A stretch of 64,000 nucleotides of DNA from Garicola koreensis (GCF_014195445.1 NZ_JACIBT010000001.1:868001-932000); one strand, 5' to 3'. Shown: positions 32,927-41,635, counted from the stretch's first letter. The notes: generated by a model not told the origin, from the letters alone. Translations and numbers: made by a program.

Positions 32927-34121
32927 CGCTCACTCCATAGTCCTTCAGTCGCAACAGATGCGTGCCCGGGCCGAACTGAGCGGCGAACTGCTGGGCGCGG
33001 CGGGACTGTTCCAGAAACATCTGCCGGGACTGCCAAAACTCGGTGACGGTGGTTTGGACTCCAGCGGGCTCGGTGTAGACCGCAGCGTCTGCGAAGATGT
33101 CGCGCAGATAGGGTGGCAGCACCACCACGCAGCCCGCCGCGAGCGCCTCGATGATCGCCCGTCCGAATGCCTCGCGCCACTGCGGGTGGTGCATATAGAC
33201 CCAGAAGTCCACCCGAGCTAGGAACCGCTGCGGGTCCTCCGCGCCGAAAGGCTGCACATGCCAGGCCTCCGGCAGTCTGCCCAGGATCTGCTCGGGGATC
33301 TCTGCCCCGCCGAGGATCTCCACCCGCCGCTGCCCGGTGTCCGGGTAGGCGGCCAGCAGGTCCTCGGCAGTGTCTGGCCACTTCTCCCGCTGCGGGCGCG
33401 AGTGCCGGCCCAGCACCGGCACCTCGGCGACGAATCCGCTGCGGGCCGCAAGCTCGGGCACGGTGCCGAAGATGTTCACCCAGTCCTGTTCTGCCACGCG
33501 CACAGCTGTCTGCTGGGCGGCGAGACTCTGGCGCACCACCGGGCTGATCGGCGCCCACACCGGGTCCACACCGAACAGCTCGCGCACTCGGTCGTCAGTC
33601 TGCTGCACGTGGTAGTGCCAGGTTCCTGCGGCGTCGACGGCGGGGTGGTTGGCCACGATCACCACCCGCTCAGCGGTGATGCCGGTGAACTGCGCGGCGG
33701 CGGTTTCGATGACTCTTGGGTGGCGGATCACCAGCAGCGAGGTGTGCAGCCGGGCCCGTGCGGAGACGATGTGGACGTCGTCGAGGGTCATGACCTTCTG
33801 GATGTGGCTGCTGAAGCCGACCATGGTCTTGGTGGTCTGACTCTGGGCGTGGATCAGTGCGGAGCTCATCCCTGCCGCCGACTGGGCGCGAACCTCCTCC
33901 GCGATGGATGCGGTGGTGCCCCCGGGCAGCCTCAAGTCGGAGAGGATCGCCACGTCGGTCTGCTCCAGCGGGTCGGGGTCCAGCTGCTGGACTTTGGCGC
34001 TCAGTGCGCTGACCTCACCGGCGAGTTCGCTCAGCTCAGCGTGCAGCGCGTCGACGTCGCTGCCGGTGGCCCGGCGGTAGATTCGGCCCGCCCGGCGTCG
34101 GAGGTCACTTATGCGGCTCAT
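32919..34121 (-). CDS. Glycosyltransferase, GT4-like
   Basis: A 400-residue protein. After an N-terminal coiled-coil stretch (~20-50; HAELSELAGEVSALSAKVQQ) come two Rossmann halves. The second contains WREAFGRAIIEALAAGCVVV, whose two Glu residues seven apart fit the donor-nucleotide site of GT4 retaining enzymes, then LPPYLRDIFADAAVY. ATG 34121 is preferred to the GTG one codon upstream. It is the first gene of the minus-strand run and is divergent from the ATP-grasp gene at 34215. It probably builds the polymer exported by the ABC pair at 35438-37454. Confidence 0.75.
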   Translation of the reverse strand: MSRISDLRRRAGRIYRRATGSDVDALHAELSELAGEVSALSAKVQQLDPDPLEQTDVAILSDLRLPGGTTASIAEEVRAQSAAGMSSALIHAQSQTTKTMVGFSSHIQKVMTLDDVHIVSARARLHTSLLVIRHPRVIETAAAQFTGITAERVVIVANHPAVDAAGTWHYHVQQTDDRVRELFGVDPVWAPISPVVRQSLAAQQTAVRVAEQDWVNIFGTVPELAARSGFVAEVPVLGRHSRPQREKWPDTAEDLLAAYPDTGQRRVEILGGAEIPEQILGRLPEAWHVQPFGAEDPQRFLARVDFWVYMHHPQWREAFGRAIIEALAAGCVVVLPPYLRDIFADAAVYTEPAGVQTTVTEFWQSRQMFLEQSRRAQQFAAQFGPGTHLLRLKDYGVSDD

Positions 34122-34214
34122 CACCGGCCACTCTAGCGCTCATTGTCCGCTTCATCCCGGAGCACAGGTTGCGCCTGTCCCTGAGCGGGCCCCGCACATA
34201 TTAGGCTGTAGGTC

Positions 34215-35336
34215 ATGCCCGAGACGACCACTGTGCCGGACGCGCAGCGTCCCATCGGCCGGTTCATCACTGAGCAGGTGCTGCCGCAGTGGGACGCGCT
34301 GAACCGGTATCCCGTGATGGACGTACACAATCGCATCATGAACCGCGCCTTGGCCCGGCAGACCATCCAGGTCACCCAGACCGACAGGTTCAGCGCCGCT
34401 TTTCTGCACAACGGCAGGGTCGTCGGCGGCAGGTATGGGCGGGAAACCACCCTGGTCAGCGATCAGGCTGCCGAGGCGTGCTCCTCCAAATCACTGACCC
34501 GCCAGTACTGGGCAGCCGCCGGTGTGCCCACCGCTGAGGCATCCCGCTTCTACGGCGACGACGTCGACGCCGCCCGCGACTTCGTCCGCTCGGCTCCTGC
34601 CCCGGTGGTGATGAAACCAGACAGCGGCCGGCATGGCGCCGGTGTCACCTTCGGGGTCACCGCAGCTGGGTTTGATGCAGCGTGGAAAGTCGCCGTGGAG
34701 GCCAACCGGGTTCCCGGCATGGGAGACGGGGTGCTGCTGGAGCCGTTTCAGGATGCGCTGTGTCTGCGGTTCTTCGTGGTCGGCGGCCAAACCCGGGCCG
34801 TCACGCTCCGAGTGCCGCTGTTCGTGACCGGCGACGGAGAATCCACCCTCCAGCAGCTGCTGGAGCAGTCCTTCGCCCATCAGCAGCGCAATGTGTTCCT
34901 CAGCCGTAACCGGCCGCGCATCACCGATCAGCTGGTGGCCGCCAGTGGACTGGCGCTCACCGATGTGCCGGCTGCCGGTGCCCTGCACATCCTCAAAGAG
35001 AACGTCAGCATGCTTGCCGGGGGACTGCCCTACGACGTCACCGCCCGGGTCAGCTCCGATCTGCGCAGCCTGGCCAATGACGCTGCTGTGGCCATTCCGG
35101 GACTGGGTGCGGCCGGCATCGATGTGCTCACCCCCTCCCTGGACAGTGCCGAGGGCGCGCTGGCTCTGGACGCCGACTCCTGGGCCAGTCTGCTGATGCA
35201 CGGCTACCCTGCGTTCGGGCTCCGGCGCATTGTGGCCAGGCCGCTGACCCATCAGCTGCGGCTGCGCGCCGAGCACTGGGAGAGGCCCGTCTACTCCGGC
35301 TCAGCGCTGAGCGCAGTGAGCCCCGAGGACGAATGA
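34215..35336 (+). CDS. Cyanophycin-synthetase-like ATP-grasp protein of the glycan locus
   Basis: A 373-residue single-domain protein. Lys134 lies in VVMKPDSGRHGAGVTF, then VLLEPFQDALCLRFFVVG, VTGDGESTLQQLLEQS and GLGAAGIDVLT. The terminal E-x-N Mg ligands are not seen: the expected position reads ALALDADSWASLLMHGYP. It therefore has most but not all catalytic residues and may be weak, altered in metal binding, or non-catalytic. It is divergent from the glycosyltransferase and followed by the ABC exporter genes, suggesting attachment of an amino acid to the surface polymer. It belongs to the same superfamily as the island proteins but is single-domain. Confidence 0.75.
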   Translation: MPETTTVPDAQRPIGRFITEQVLPQWDALNRYPVMDVHNRIMNRALARQTIQVTQTDRFSAAFLHNGRVVGGRYGRETTLVSDQAAEACSSKSLTRQYWAAAGVPTAEASRFYGDDVDAARDFVRSAPAPVVMKPDSGRHGAGVTFGVTAAGFDAAWKVAVEANRVPGMGDGVLLEPFQDALCLRFFVVGGQTRAVTLRVPLFVTGDGESTLQQLLEQSFAHQQRNVFLSRNRPRITDQLVAASGLALTDVPAAGALHILKENVSMLAGGLPYDVTARVSSDLRSLANDAAVAIPGLGAAGIDVLTPSLDSAEGALALDADSWASLLMHGYPAFGLRRIVARPLTHQLRLRAEHWERPVYSGSALSAVSPEDE

Positions 35337-35437
35337 CCTAAGCGTGGGAGCATCGCTGGCTGAACCTGCGCTGATAGACTGGGCGCCGCTCTGCCGGGGC
35401 TCATGGCCCGGCACGATCGGCTGATAGGGAAGGAATC

Positions 35438-36373
35438 ATGGCTGCACCTGCCACCGAGCGCACTACGCCCAGCTTCACCGTCGGAGCTCAGCGGGTCGTT
35501 CAGATGGACGGCACCAACCTAGCCCGTGTGGGCGCCCGCCCACGGCTCACGCGGTATCTGCGCGAAATTTGGGACTTCCGCCACTTTCTGATCTACGATT
35601 CCCACTCCCGAGCCTCCTCGCAGAACTCCATGGATGCCCTGGGCCGGGTCTGGATGGTCATCAACCCCATCCTGCAGGCGATGGTGTACCTCACGATCTT
35701 CGGCTACATCCTGGAGACCCACCGCGGGGTCACCAACTTCATCGGGTACCTGATCATCGGAGTCTTCACTTTCCGCTTCATCCAAGGCGCGGTGACCGGC
35801 GGAGCTAATTCCATCGCCAGCAACCAGAAGGTCGTCCAGGCGTTCAACTTCCCGCGGGCGATCCTGCCTATCTCCTCCACGGTGCGCGAGCTCTTCGCTA
35901 CAGTGCCGACCTTCGTGGTGATGGCGGTCCTGGTCTACTTCTTAGGCGATATGCAGATCGGGGACATGGTCCGCGAACCGATCACGCTCAGCTGGCACTG
36001 GCTGCTGTTCTTCCCCGCCATCTTCTTAGCACTGCTGGTCATGGTGGCGCTCAGTCTCGTCTTCGCCCGACTGGTCAACGCCTACAACGACGTGAAGAAC
36101 CTGATCAGCATCGGCACCCGCATCTGGTTCTACACCTCCGCGGTGATCTTCAGCGTCGACCGCTTCGCCGATAAGGGCCACGAGTGGATCATGTGGCTGA
36201 TGTACCACAACCCGGCCTTCTGCGTACTGGACATCATCCGCCACGCCTGGCTCTACAACGACTTCGCCGACCCCTACCGCTGGATCGTGCTGGCCGCCTG
36301 GGCCGTCGTCGGCACCATCATCGGCTTCATCATCTTCTGGGAGGGCGAAGAGACCTACGGAAGGGAGCGGTGA
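35438..36373 (+). CDS. ABC-2 type polysaccharide export permease
   Basis: A 311-residue ABC-2 membrane protein with about six helices. It has RYLREIWDFRHFLIYDSHSR before helix 1 and VWMVINPILQAMVYLTIFGY, the pattern of TagG/RfbA/Wzm-type permeases. GGGAAGGAATC precedes ATG 35438. It works with the ATPase encoded 10 bases downstream to move a lipid-linked glycan or teichoic-acid-like polymer across the membrane. The adjacent glycosyltransferase and amidation genes supply the likely cargo. Confidence 0.9.
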   Translation: MAAPATERTTPSFTVGAQRVVQMDGTNLARVGARPRLTRYLREIWDFRHFLIYDSHSRASSQNSMDALGRVWMVINPILQAMVYLTIFGYILETHRGVTNFIGYLIIGVFTFRFIQGAVTGGANSIASNQKVVQAFNFPRAILPISSTVRELFATVPTFVVMAVLVYFLGDMQIGDMVREPITLSWHWLLFFPAIFLALLVMVALSLVFARLVNAYNDVKNLISIGTRIWFYTSAVIFSVDRFADKGHEWIMWLMYHNPAFCVLDIIRHAWLYNDFADPYRWIVLAAWAVVGTIIGFIIFWEGEETYGRER

Positions 36374-36383
36374 GCGGACACTG

Positions 36384-37454
36384 ATGAGCGTACCGACACC
36401 CAGCTACACCCCCAACTACACCCCGCGACGGGCCAATTGGTTAGCCTCCAACGGCACCAAGACCGCCGAAGGGCTCGACGTCGACCCGGAGATCCTTGAC
36501 GATGGATTCGGCTTCGACGAGATCGAAGAGATCCCCTGGGACGATCAGCCGCTGACCCACAGCGCCCCCGTGGTGGAGACCATCGACCCGAAGAAGATCG
36601 CCGTAGCGGTCGACGGCGCCTCCAAAACCTACCGGGTCCGATCCTCCAGTGAGCATCTGAAAACCCAGAACCGCGTCGGCCGCAGAATCCAACGCGTCCT
36701 GGGATCCGGATGGGCGGAGATCCCTGCGGTGGAGGAAGTCAGCTTCGTCGTCCGGCGCGGTGAGACGGTCGGAGTCATCGGCACCAACGGCTCCGGCAAG
36801 TCCACACTGATGAAGCTGCTGACCGGCAAGATCCGCCCGACCTCCGGCGACGTCTATGCGACCTCCACCCCGGTCATGCTGGGTGTCAACGCGGCACTGG
36901 TGCGCACGATCTCCGGGCGGGAGAACATCAAACTCGGCTGCCTGGCCATGGGCCTGACCCCGAAGGAAGCCGATGACCGGTTCGACATGATCGTGGAGAT
37001 CTCCGGACTGCAGGACGCCCTGGATATGCCGCTGCGAGCCTACTCATCCGGAATGGCCTCCCGGCTGCAGTTCGCCATCGCCACCGCAGTGGACCCCGAC
37101 ATTCTGCTCATCGATGAGGCCCTGAACACCGGCGACGCCCAGTTCAGAGCCCGCACCAAGAAGCGCCTGGATGAGGTGCGCGCCCAGGCCGGCTGCGTCT
37201 TCTTGGTCTCCCACTCCCTGGGCACCATCAAACAGATGTGCACCCGGGTGATCTGGGTCGAACAGGGCCGGCTGCTGGCCGACGGTGACCCCGAATGGGT
37301 CTGCGCCCAGTACGAGGAGTACACCGACCACAAGGCCAACGACCGTGTGCGCTCAGCCCAGATCGTCTACGACCGCACCCTGCTGAAGCTCTCCCCGGTC
37401 CACATCGAATTCACCGAAGGCACCCGCCCCACCGAGGCCAGCCAGGCGCGGTAG
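36384..37454 (+). CDS. ABC polysaccharide export ATP-binding protein
   Basis: A 356-residue ATPase of the TagH/Wzt type. A ~100-residue N-terminal extension precedes the nucleotide-binding domain: Walker A VIGTNGSGKSTLMKLL, signature YSSGMASRLQFAIA, Walker B PDILLIDEALNTGD, and the switch His in FLVSHSLGTIK. It partners the permease just upstream. The gene ends at 37454, only 14 bases before an arsC-like remnant on the other strand. Confidence 0.92.
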   Translation: MSVPTPSYTPNYTPRRANWLASNGTKTAEGLDVDPEILDDGFGFDEIEEIPWDDQPLTHSAPVVETIDPKKIAVAVDGASKTYRVRSSSEHLKTQNRVGRRIQRVLGSGWAEIPAVEEVSFVVRRGETVGVIGTNGSGKSTLMKLLTGKIRPTSGDVYATSTPVMLGVNAALVRTISGRENIKLGCLAMGLTPKEADDRFDMIVEISGLQDALDMPLRAYSSGMASRLQFAIATAVDPDILLIDEALNTGDAQFRARTKKRLDEVRAQAGCVFLVSHSLGTIKQMCTRVIWVEQGRLLADGDPEWVCAQYEEYTDHKANDRVRSAQIVYDRTLLKLSPVHIEFTEGTRPTEASQAR

Positions 37455-37468
37455 CGTCACACCTGGCA

Positions 37469-37525
37469 TCAGAGGCGGTCGCGCTTCCCTGCCCCGTCTG
37501 TGAGCTCACGAGGCGGTCAGGTCAT
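37469..37525 (-). pseudogene. 3' remnant of an arsenate reductase gene
   Basis: On the minus strand GAGCTCACAGACGGG leads to KRDRL and a TGA at 37469-37471. The last 40 nt match the 3' end of the intact arsC (38313-38352) at 33 of 40 positions, including the stop, and both read ELTDG before the tail diverges. The preceding codons are disrupted by a 4-nt insertion. It marks the outer side of the vapBC pair. Confidence 0.55.
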
Positions 37526-37932
37526 CCGGTCCATGGGTTGAAGAGGGTGAGGCCTGTGGCTTCGAAATCCTCTGTATTACGAGTTGCCAGCGTCGCTTCT
37601 TGGGCCGCACAGATAGCAGCAATCTGCGCATCTGCCATGGTGATCGGGGTGCCCACCCGCTCCCGGCGGACAACGATGTCGGCATAGCGACGTGCAGCCC
37701 GCGCATCCAAGGGAAGGATCACGTCATCAAAGTCCGCGAACACATCGGCCGCAGTTGCCGACAGACGATCTTTCCGGCGACCTTCCGGAAGCCGAGCGAT
37801 GCCGTAGTCAATCTCAGTGAGAGTTATCACTGTGGTGTGCAGCCGGCCCGCCCTCTGGGTCCACGCCAGCACCTGTGGGTTCGGCTCTTCCCGCATCATC
37901 TCGGAGATGATGTTGGTGTCGATGATGATCAC
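37522..37932 (-). CDS. vapC: VapC-like PIN-domain toxin
   Basis: A 136-residue PIN-domain RNase. MIIIDTNIISEMM gives the first acidic ligand, TLTEIDYGIARL the conserved Glu, and GTPITMADAQIAAICAA the C-terminal Asp. The order fits FitB/VapC toxins that cleave RNA with Mg2+. The start is GTG 37932, two bases after the antitoxin stop. It forms a toxin-antitoxin operon with the gene upstream. Confidence 0.9.
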   Translation of the reverse strand: MIIIDTNIISEMMREEPNPQVLAWTQRAGRLHTTVITLTEIDYGIARLPEGRRKDRLSATAADVFADFDDVILPLDARAARRYADIVVRRERVGTPITMADAQIAAICAAQEATLATRNTEDFEATGLTLFNPWTG

Positions 37933-37934
37933 GA

Positions 37935-38183
37935 CTACTCCGGCAAGTCTGCGGCACGGGGGCGGTCTCGCCGGACAGGAATCTCCAACTCGTCTGCACC
38001 GATGCCGGCGAAGCGCGTCCGGACGGCCTGCGCAAGGTTGGGCCGGTCATGCTCCTCGTCGGTCAGAGTTTCTGTGAGTATCACGCGAACCTCAGCCTCC
38101 ATCGACCGCCCGTGGCGGGCGGCTCGCACTTTCAGTCGAGCGGAAATATCCTCGCTGAGGCCGCGTACGCTAATCGCTGCCAT
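37935..38183 (-). CDS. vapB: VapB/FitA-like ribbon-helix-helix antitoxin
   Basis: An 82-residue protein. An N-terminal ribbon-helix-helix (MAAISVRGLSEDISARLKVR, then AARHGRSMEAEVR) matches FitA-like antitoxins, followed by a toxin-wrapping tail. ATG 38183 has AAGG about 8 nt upstream; GTG codons just before are alternatives. It neutralises the downstream VapC and probably represses the operon by binding the TGCTAGCA repeats upstream. Confidence 0.88.
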   Translation of the reverse strand: MAAISVRGLSEDISARLKVRAARHGRSMEAEVRVILTETLTDEEHDRPNLAQAVRTRFAGIGADELEIPVRRDRPRAADLPE

Positions 38184-38196
38184 CACCACCACCTTC

Positions 38197-38213
38197 TGCT
38201 AGCAATGCTAGCA
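38197..38213. promoter_or_regulatory. Putative VapB operator: two TGCTAGCA palindromes
   Basis: TGCTAGCA occurs at 38197-38204 and again at 38206-38213, each an 8-bp palindrome, separated by one base. The pair sits 14 bases upstream of the antitoxin start, as expected for an autoregulatory site of an RHH antitoxin. Confidence 0.6.
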
Positions 38214-38232
38214 GGCTTATGCTGTGCTCTGC

Positions 38233-38267
38233 GGCTCAGCCGAACCAGATGCTGATCTCGTGCTCGG
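38233..38267 (-). repeat. Direct repeat of the ndk 3' end (left copy)
   Basis: Bases 38233-38261 are identical to 43621-43649, the 3' end of ndk with its stop codon, and 5 of the next 6 bases also match. The same orientation at both ends brackets the arsenic genes. It is a candidate attachment or target-site repeat. Confidence 0.75.
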
Positions 38268-38283
38268 TTGTTTCCGCCTCGAC
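38236..38283 (-). pseudogene. 3' remnant of ndk (nucleoside diphosphate kinase)
   Basis: On the minus strand the last codons read VEAETTEHEISIWFG followed by TGA, against VESAEYEISIWFG in the intact ndk at 43624. Only about 15 codons are left and no upstream ndk sequence follows. It is the coding content of the left direct repeat. Confidence 0.75.
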
Positions 38284-38312
38284 GTCCAGGCCCGCTAGCC
38301 CCATGCCCACTG

Positions 38313-38768
38313 TCAGCGGGGGCCGCGGCTGCCTGGCCCGTCTGTGAGCTCAGCGAGCAGGTCCCGGACCCGGTTGTTGATGTCGTCGCGGACCAGACGC
38401 ATCCGTTCGGCACCTTCGATGCCGCGGTGTGAGGGTTCCTCGGTGTGCCAGGTCTCGATGGTGGCTCTCATGTCCGCAACCGGTTCTACTCGGGCTTCAT
38501 CACCGAGCACGATGACCCGATCGACCCGTCGTAGCAGGTCAGCATCGATCGGCTTAGGCACCTCTGCTGACATGTCGGCGCCGGCTTCTGCGATGACCTC
38601 GGCGGAGAGCTGGTTCACCGTGCTGCCGGGGCGGGTGCCGGCGGAGTGGACCTCAACGTCTGCGCCAGCTTCATCGGCGCGGCGGCGCATCAGGGCTGCG
38701 GCCATCTGTGATTTTCCGCCGTTCTTCACGCAGACGAACAGCACGCTGGGGGTGGCTGAGGCGGTCAT
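38313..38768 (-). CDS. arsC: Arsenate reductase, low-molecular-weight phosphatase type (mycothiol-dependent class)
   Basis: A 151-residue LMW-PTPase-fold protein beginning [20 protein letters not shown]. The phosphate loop is C-X5-K rather than C-X5-R, a variant I recall for actinobacterial arsenate-mycothiol transferases. [13 protein letters not shown] and the WHTEEPSH segment provide the later active-site loop. ATG 38768 overlaps the acr3 stop by 4 nt (ATGA), so the two are coupled. It would convert arsenate, via a mycothiol adduct, to arsenite for export by Acr3. The mycothione reductase at 59740 fits this redox partner. Confidence 0.88.
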   Translation of the reverse strand: MTASATPSVLFVCVKNGGKSQMAAALMRRRADEAGADVEVHSAGTRPGSTVNQLSAEVIAEAGADMSAEVPKPIDADLLRRVDRVIVLGDEARVEPVADMRATIETWHTEEPSHRGIEGAERMRLVRDDINNRVRDLLAELTDGPGSRGPR

Positions 38769-39922
38769 GAGTGGGCTCCTGTCGTGGTCTCGGAGGTGGT
38801 GGCGGCAGCAGTCGGTGCCGATGCCCGGCGGGCGGGAACGGTCGGGTCCCCGGGGAAGAGTCGGCGTCCAGCCCACAGTGCCACGTAGACCAGGCCGATG
38901 AGCACGGGGACTTCGATCAGCGGGCCGACCACTCCGGCCAGTGCTTGGCCGGAGGTCACCCCGAAGGTGCCGATGGCGACTGCGATGGCCAGTTCGAAGT
39001 TGTTGCCGGAGGCGGTGAACGCCACTGAGGTGGACTTGGCATAATTCAGTCCCACTGTCTTAGAAACCAGCAGGCTGAAGCCGAACATCAGCACGAAGTA
39101 GAGCAGCAGCGGCACTGCGATGCGTGCGACGTCCAGTGGGTTGGAGGTGATGGCCTCGCCCTGCATGGCGAAGAGCAGCACGATGGTGAACAGCAGCCCG
39201 TAGAGGGCCCACGGCCCGACCTTCGGCAAGAATGTCTCCTCATACCAGGCGCGCCCCTTGGTCTTCTCCCCGAGGGTGCGGGTGAGGAATCCGGCCAACA
39301 GCGGGATGCCGAGGAAGACCAGCACCGAGACCACGATCGCGGTGATGGAAAATTCTGCTGAGGTGGTCTGCAATCCCAGCCAGGAGGGCAGGGCCTGGAG
39401 GTAGAACCAGCCCAGCAGGGCGTAGGCGAAGAGCTGGAATACCGAGTTGATGGCCACCAGCACGGCGGCGGCCTCTCGGTCTCCGCAGGCTAAGTCGTTC
39501 CAGATGAACACCATGGCGATGCAGCGGGCCAGTCCCACAATGATCAGCCCGGTGCGGAACTCCGGAAGATCGGGTAAGAAGATCCAGGCCAGGACGAACA
39601 TGAAGGCGGGGCCGGCAACCCAGTTCAGCACCAGGGAAAGCACGATCAGCCGCCGGTCTCCGGTGACCCGGCGGGTCTCGTCGTAGCGGACCTTGGCCAG
39701 CACCGGGTACATCATCACCAGCAGACCCACTGCGATCGGCACCGAGATCCCGCCGATGCTTAAGGAATCCAACACCGTATTCAGGCCGGGTATGAACCGG
39801 CCCAGCAGCAGGCCTGCTCCCATTGCCAGCAGGATCCATACCGCCAGCCACCGGTCCACAAAGGACATCTGCCGGCGCACCGGCGCCCCGGTCAGCGCAG
39901 GATTGGTGCCGGTGGTGCTCAT
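38765..39922 (-). CDS. acr3: Arsenite efflux permease ACR3
   Basis: A 385-residue, 10-helix permease of the ACR3/BASS superfamily. The conserved segment [19 protein letters not shown] contains the essential Cys of helix 4, and [20 protein letters not shown] is the matching helix 9 signature. It exports arsenite through the plasma membrane. It is divergent from arsR (40010) across 87 bases containing two palindromes, and coupled to arsC downstream. The C-terminus is short and hydrophilic. Confidence 0.95.
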   Translation of the reverse strand: MSTTGTNPALTGAPVRRQMSFVDRWLAVWILLAMGAGLLLGRFIPGLNTVLDSLSIGGISVPIAVGLLVMMYPVLAKVRYDETRRVTGDRRLIVLSLVLNWVAGPAFMFVLAWIFLPDLPEFRTGLIIVGLARCIAMVFIWNDLACGDREAAAVLVAINSVFQLFAYALLGWFYLQALPSWLGLQTTSAEFSITAIVVSVLVFLGIPLLAGFLTRTLGEKTKGRAWYEETFLPKVGPWALYGLLFTIVLLFAMQGEAITSNPLDVARIAVPLLLYFVLMFGFSLLVSKTVGLNYAKSTSVAFTASGNNFELAIAVAIGTFGVTSGQALAGVVGPLIEVPVLIGLVYVALWAGRRLFPGDPTVPARRASAPTAAATTSETTTGAHS

Positions 39923-39938
39923 TCGCGGAACCCTTCGT

Positions 39939-39954
39939 ATAGATGATCATCTAT
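39939..39954. promoter_or_regulatory. Palindromic operator in the acr3-arsR intergenic region
   Basis: ATAGATGATCATCTAT is a perfect 16-bp palindrome 17 bases upstream of acr3. It is placed to repress acr3-arsC and is the likeliest site for the adjacent ArsR. Confidence 0.6.
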
Positions 39955-39981
39955 TGGACAGAGTGACAGTACCCCGACTGA

Positions 39982-39995
39982 TTGATACGCGTCAA
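39982..39995. promoter_or_regulatory. Second ArsR-type inverted repeat
   Basis: TTGATACGCGTCAA (39982-39995) is an inverted repeat with the TTGA...TCAA ends typical of ArsR/SmtB operators. It lies just upstream of arsR and abuts an in-frame ATG at 39995, which favours the later start at 40010. Confidence 0.45.
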
Positions 39996-40009
39996 TGTAT
40001 GGTTGTCCT

Positions 40010-40366
40010 ATGACTGCTGCACCAGAAGCCATCAAGGTCTCGACTGAGGCACCGCAGAAGTGCTGCTCGTTGCTGAGCGGGCCACTTCAGCCCCACGACG
40101 CCGAGCGGATCGCGGGGACCCTGAAGGCCCTCGCTGATCCGACCCGGCTTCGGGTGCTCTCCCACGTTGCGGCCCAGGGCTGTGACGCCGTCTGCGCCTG
40201 CGACCTGGTGGAGGTGCTGGACATCAGCCAGCCCACCATCAGCCATCACTTGAAGAAGCTCGTTGAGGTGGGGCTGCTGGTCCGTGAGCAGCGCGGCCGG
40301 TGGGCCCACTACTCAGTAGTGCGCGAAGCCTTCGCAGAGCTGCGCAACTTCCTCGACCTGGGCTGA
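40010..40366 (+). CDS. arsR: ArsR-family arsenic-responsive repressor
   Basis: A 118-residue winged-helix repressor. QKCCSLLSGPL near the N-terminus and AVCACDLVEVLDISQPTISH in the recognition region give Cys-Cys plus a helix Cys, the As(III)-binding arrangement described for Corynebacterium glutamicum ArsR. Start 40010 (MTAAPEA) is preferred to ATG 39995, which touches the operator-like repeat; neither has a clear Shine-Dalgarno. It represses the divergent acr3-arsC until arsenite binds. Confidence 0.88.
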   Translation: MTAAPEAIKVSTEAPQKCCSLLSGPLQPHDAERIAGTLKALADPTRLRVLSHVAAQGCDAVCACDLVEVLDISQPTISHHLKKLVEVGLLVREQRGRWAHYSVVREAFAELRNFLDLG

Positions 40367-40395
40367 GGCTATCTCCACCTCCAGCAGACCCGCTG

Positions 40396-41628
40396 CTACT
40401 CACCCGATGAGTCCGGCGACCTCGTGCGCGGGATGCTGAAACCCAGCAGCGCCGCGGCCAGGACACCGATGCCAGCAAGGATCAGATACATGGCTTCGAA
40501 GCTGTTGAGCTGCTCGGCGGTGACGGCTCCCAGCCACGGGGACACGGCGACGGCCAGCATGATGGGAGCGCTCATGACTCCAGAGAGTCTGCCGTAGGCC
40601 CGGGGCCCCCAGCGGTCGGTGACAGCGGTGGCCTGCAGCAGGGTGGAGATCCCGCGACTGGTCCCAGCCAGCATCGAAATGCCCATCAGCAGCAGCCCGT
40701 GGGTGAGGTCGACGGCCAGCGCAGCAGTGGTGACGGCTAACAGCCCGAAGATCATGACCGTGCGCGCCCGGACTGTGGTCCCGCGCGCCAATCGTGCGTA
40801 GAAGAGCCGCCCCAGCACTTGCCCGATGCCGCCAACCCCGAGCACCCAGGCGGCCGTGGTGGGAGAGACCCCTCGTTCTATGAGCATGGGGACCAGATTG
40901 ATCAGGCCGGCGAAGGCGGCCAGGGAGCCTAAGCCTAAGCCGAGCACCATGCAGATGTAGGCACCGCTGCGCAGGATCCGGTTGGAGTAGTCCGCATCCC
41001 CCTGGGGGTCCTCGGTGTTGTGCGCAGCTGGCCAGGTGCGCCTGAGCACCACCGCGTGCACCGGTATCGTCACCACTGCCAGCATTACCGCCAGTACGGT
41101 ATAGACCCCGCGCCAGTCCATGTAGCCGGTCAATGCCTGGGTCAGCGGCGCGAAGACGGTGCTGGCCAGCCCACCTACCAAAGTGACCATTGTCAGCGCG
41201 AACACCCTGCGGGCCCCATACCACCGGGTCACCGCCGCGAAGGCCGGAGGGTATAGCGTACCGGCCATCGCGACACCGACCACTAGCCAACCCACCACAA
41301 ACACAGGCAGCGACGGCGCCCAGGACAGGATCAGCAGTCCGAGCGCCGCCAGGCAGGAGCCGGCGGTCATCACCATCCGGGGTCCGCGGACATCGAGGAT
41401 CTTCCCCACCGGGATCCCGACCAGCGCAGAAACCACCAGGGCTGCGGAGAAACCGGCGGTGATCGCCGAGGTCGACCAGCCGGTATCTGCTGTGATCTCT
41501 GCCGAAAGTACGGGAAAGGCGTAGTACAGCACGCCCCAGGCGGCGATCTGGGTGATGCACAGCCCGGTCAGCACGGTCCGCAGCAGCGGACGTTCTGTCT
41601 CCGGGGATTTCACCGTGCTATCTGCCAC
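40396..41628 (-). CDS. MFS transporter in the arsenic island
   Basis: A 410-residue, 12-helix MFS protein: LCITQIAAWGVLYYAFPVLS in helix 1, ALVGIPVGKILDVRGPR at motif A, and YPPAFAAVTRWYGARR after helix 4. GTG 41628 is chosen because GAGG lies 5 nt upstream and the flavoprotein stop is 7 bases earlier; ATG 41676 would overlap that gene by 41 nt. It is co-transcribed with the flavoprotein 41636-43024 under the second arsR. Its substrate may be an organic or thiolated arsenical, but this is an inference from position. Confidence 0.8.
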   Translation of the reverse strand: MADSTVKSPETERPLLRTVLTGLCITQIAAWGVLYYAFPVLSAEITADTGWSTSAITAGFSAALVVSALVGIPVGKILDVRGPRMVMTAGSCLAALGLLILSWAPSLPVFVVGWLVVGVAMAGTLYPPAFAAVTRWYGARRVFALTMVTLVGGLASTVFAPLTQALTGYMDWRGVYTVLAVMLAVVTIPVHAVVLRRTWPAAHNTEDPQGDADYSNRILRSGAYICMVLGLGLGSLAAFAGLINLVPMLIERGVSPTTAAWVLGVGGIGQVLGRLFYARLARGTTVRARTVMIFGLLAVTTAALAVDLTHGLLLMGISMLAGTSRGISTLLQATAVTDRWGPRAYGRLSGVMSAPIMLAVAVSPWLGAVTAEQLNSFEAMYLILAGIGVLAAALLGFSIPRTRSPDSSGE

Positions 41629-41635
41629 ACAGGCC

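Noticed and set aside
40400-41560. A 386-codon frame on the same strand as the MFS gene
   Set aside because: It is a frame-shifted reading of the MFS gene, rich in Arg, Gly and His.
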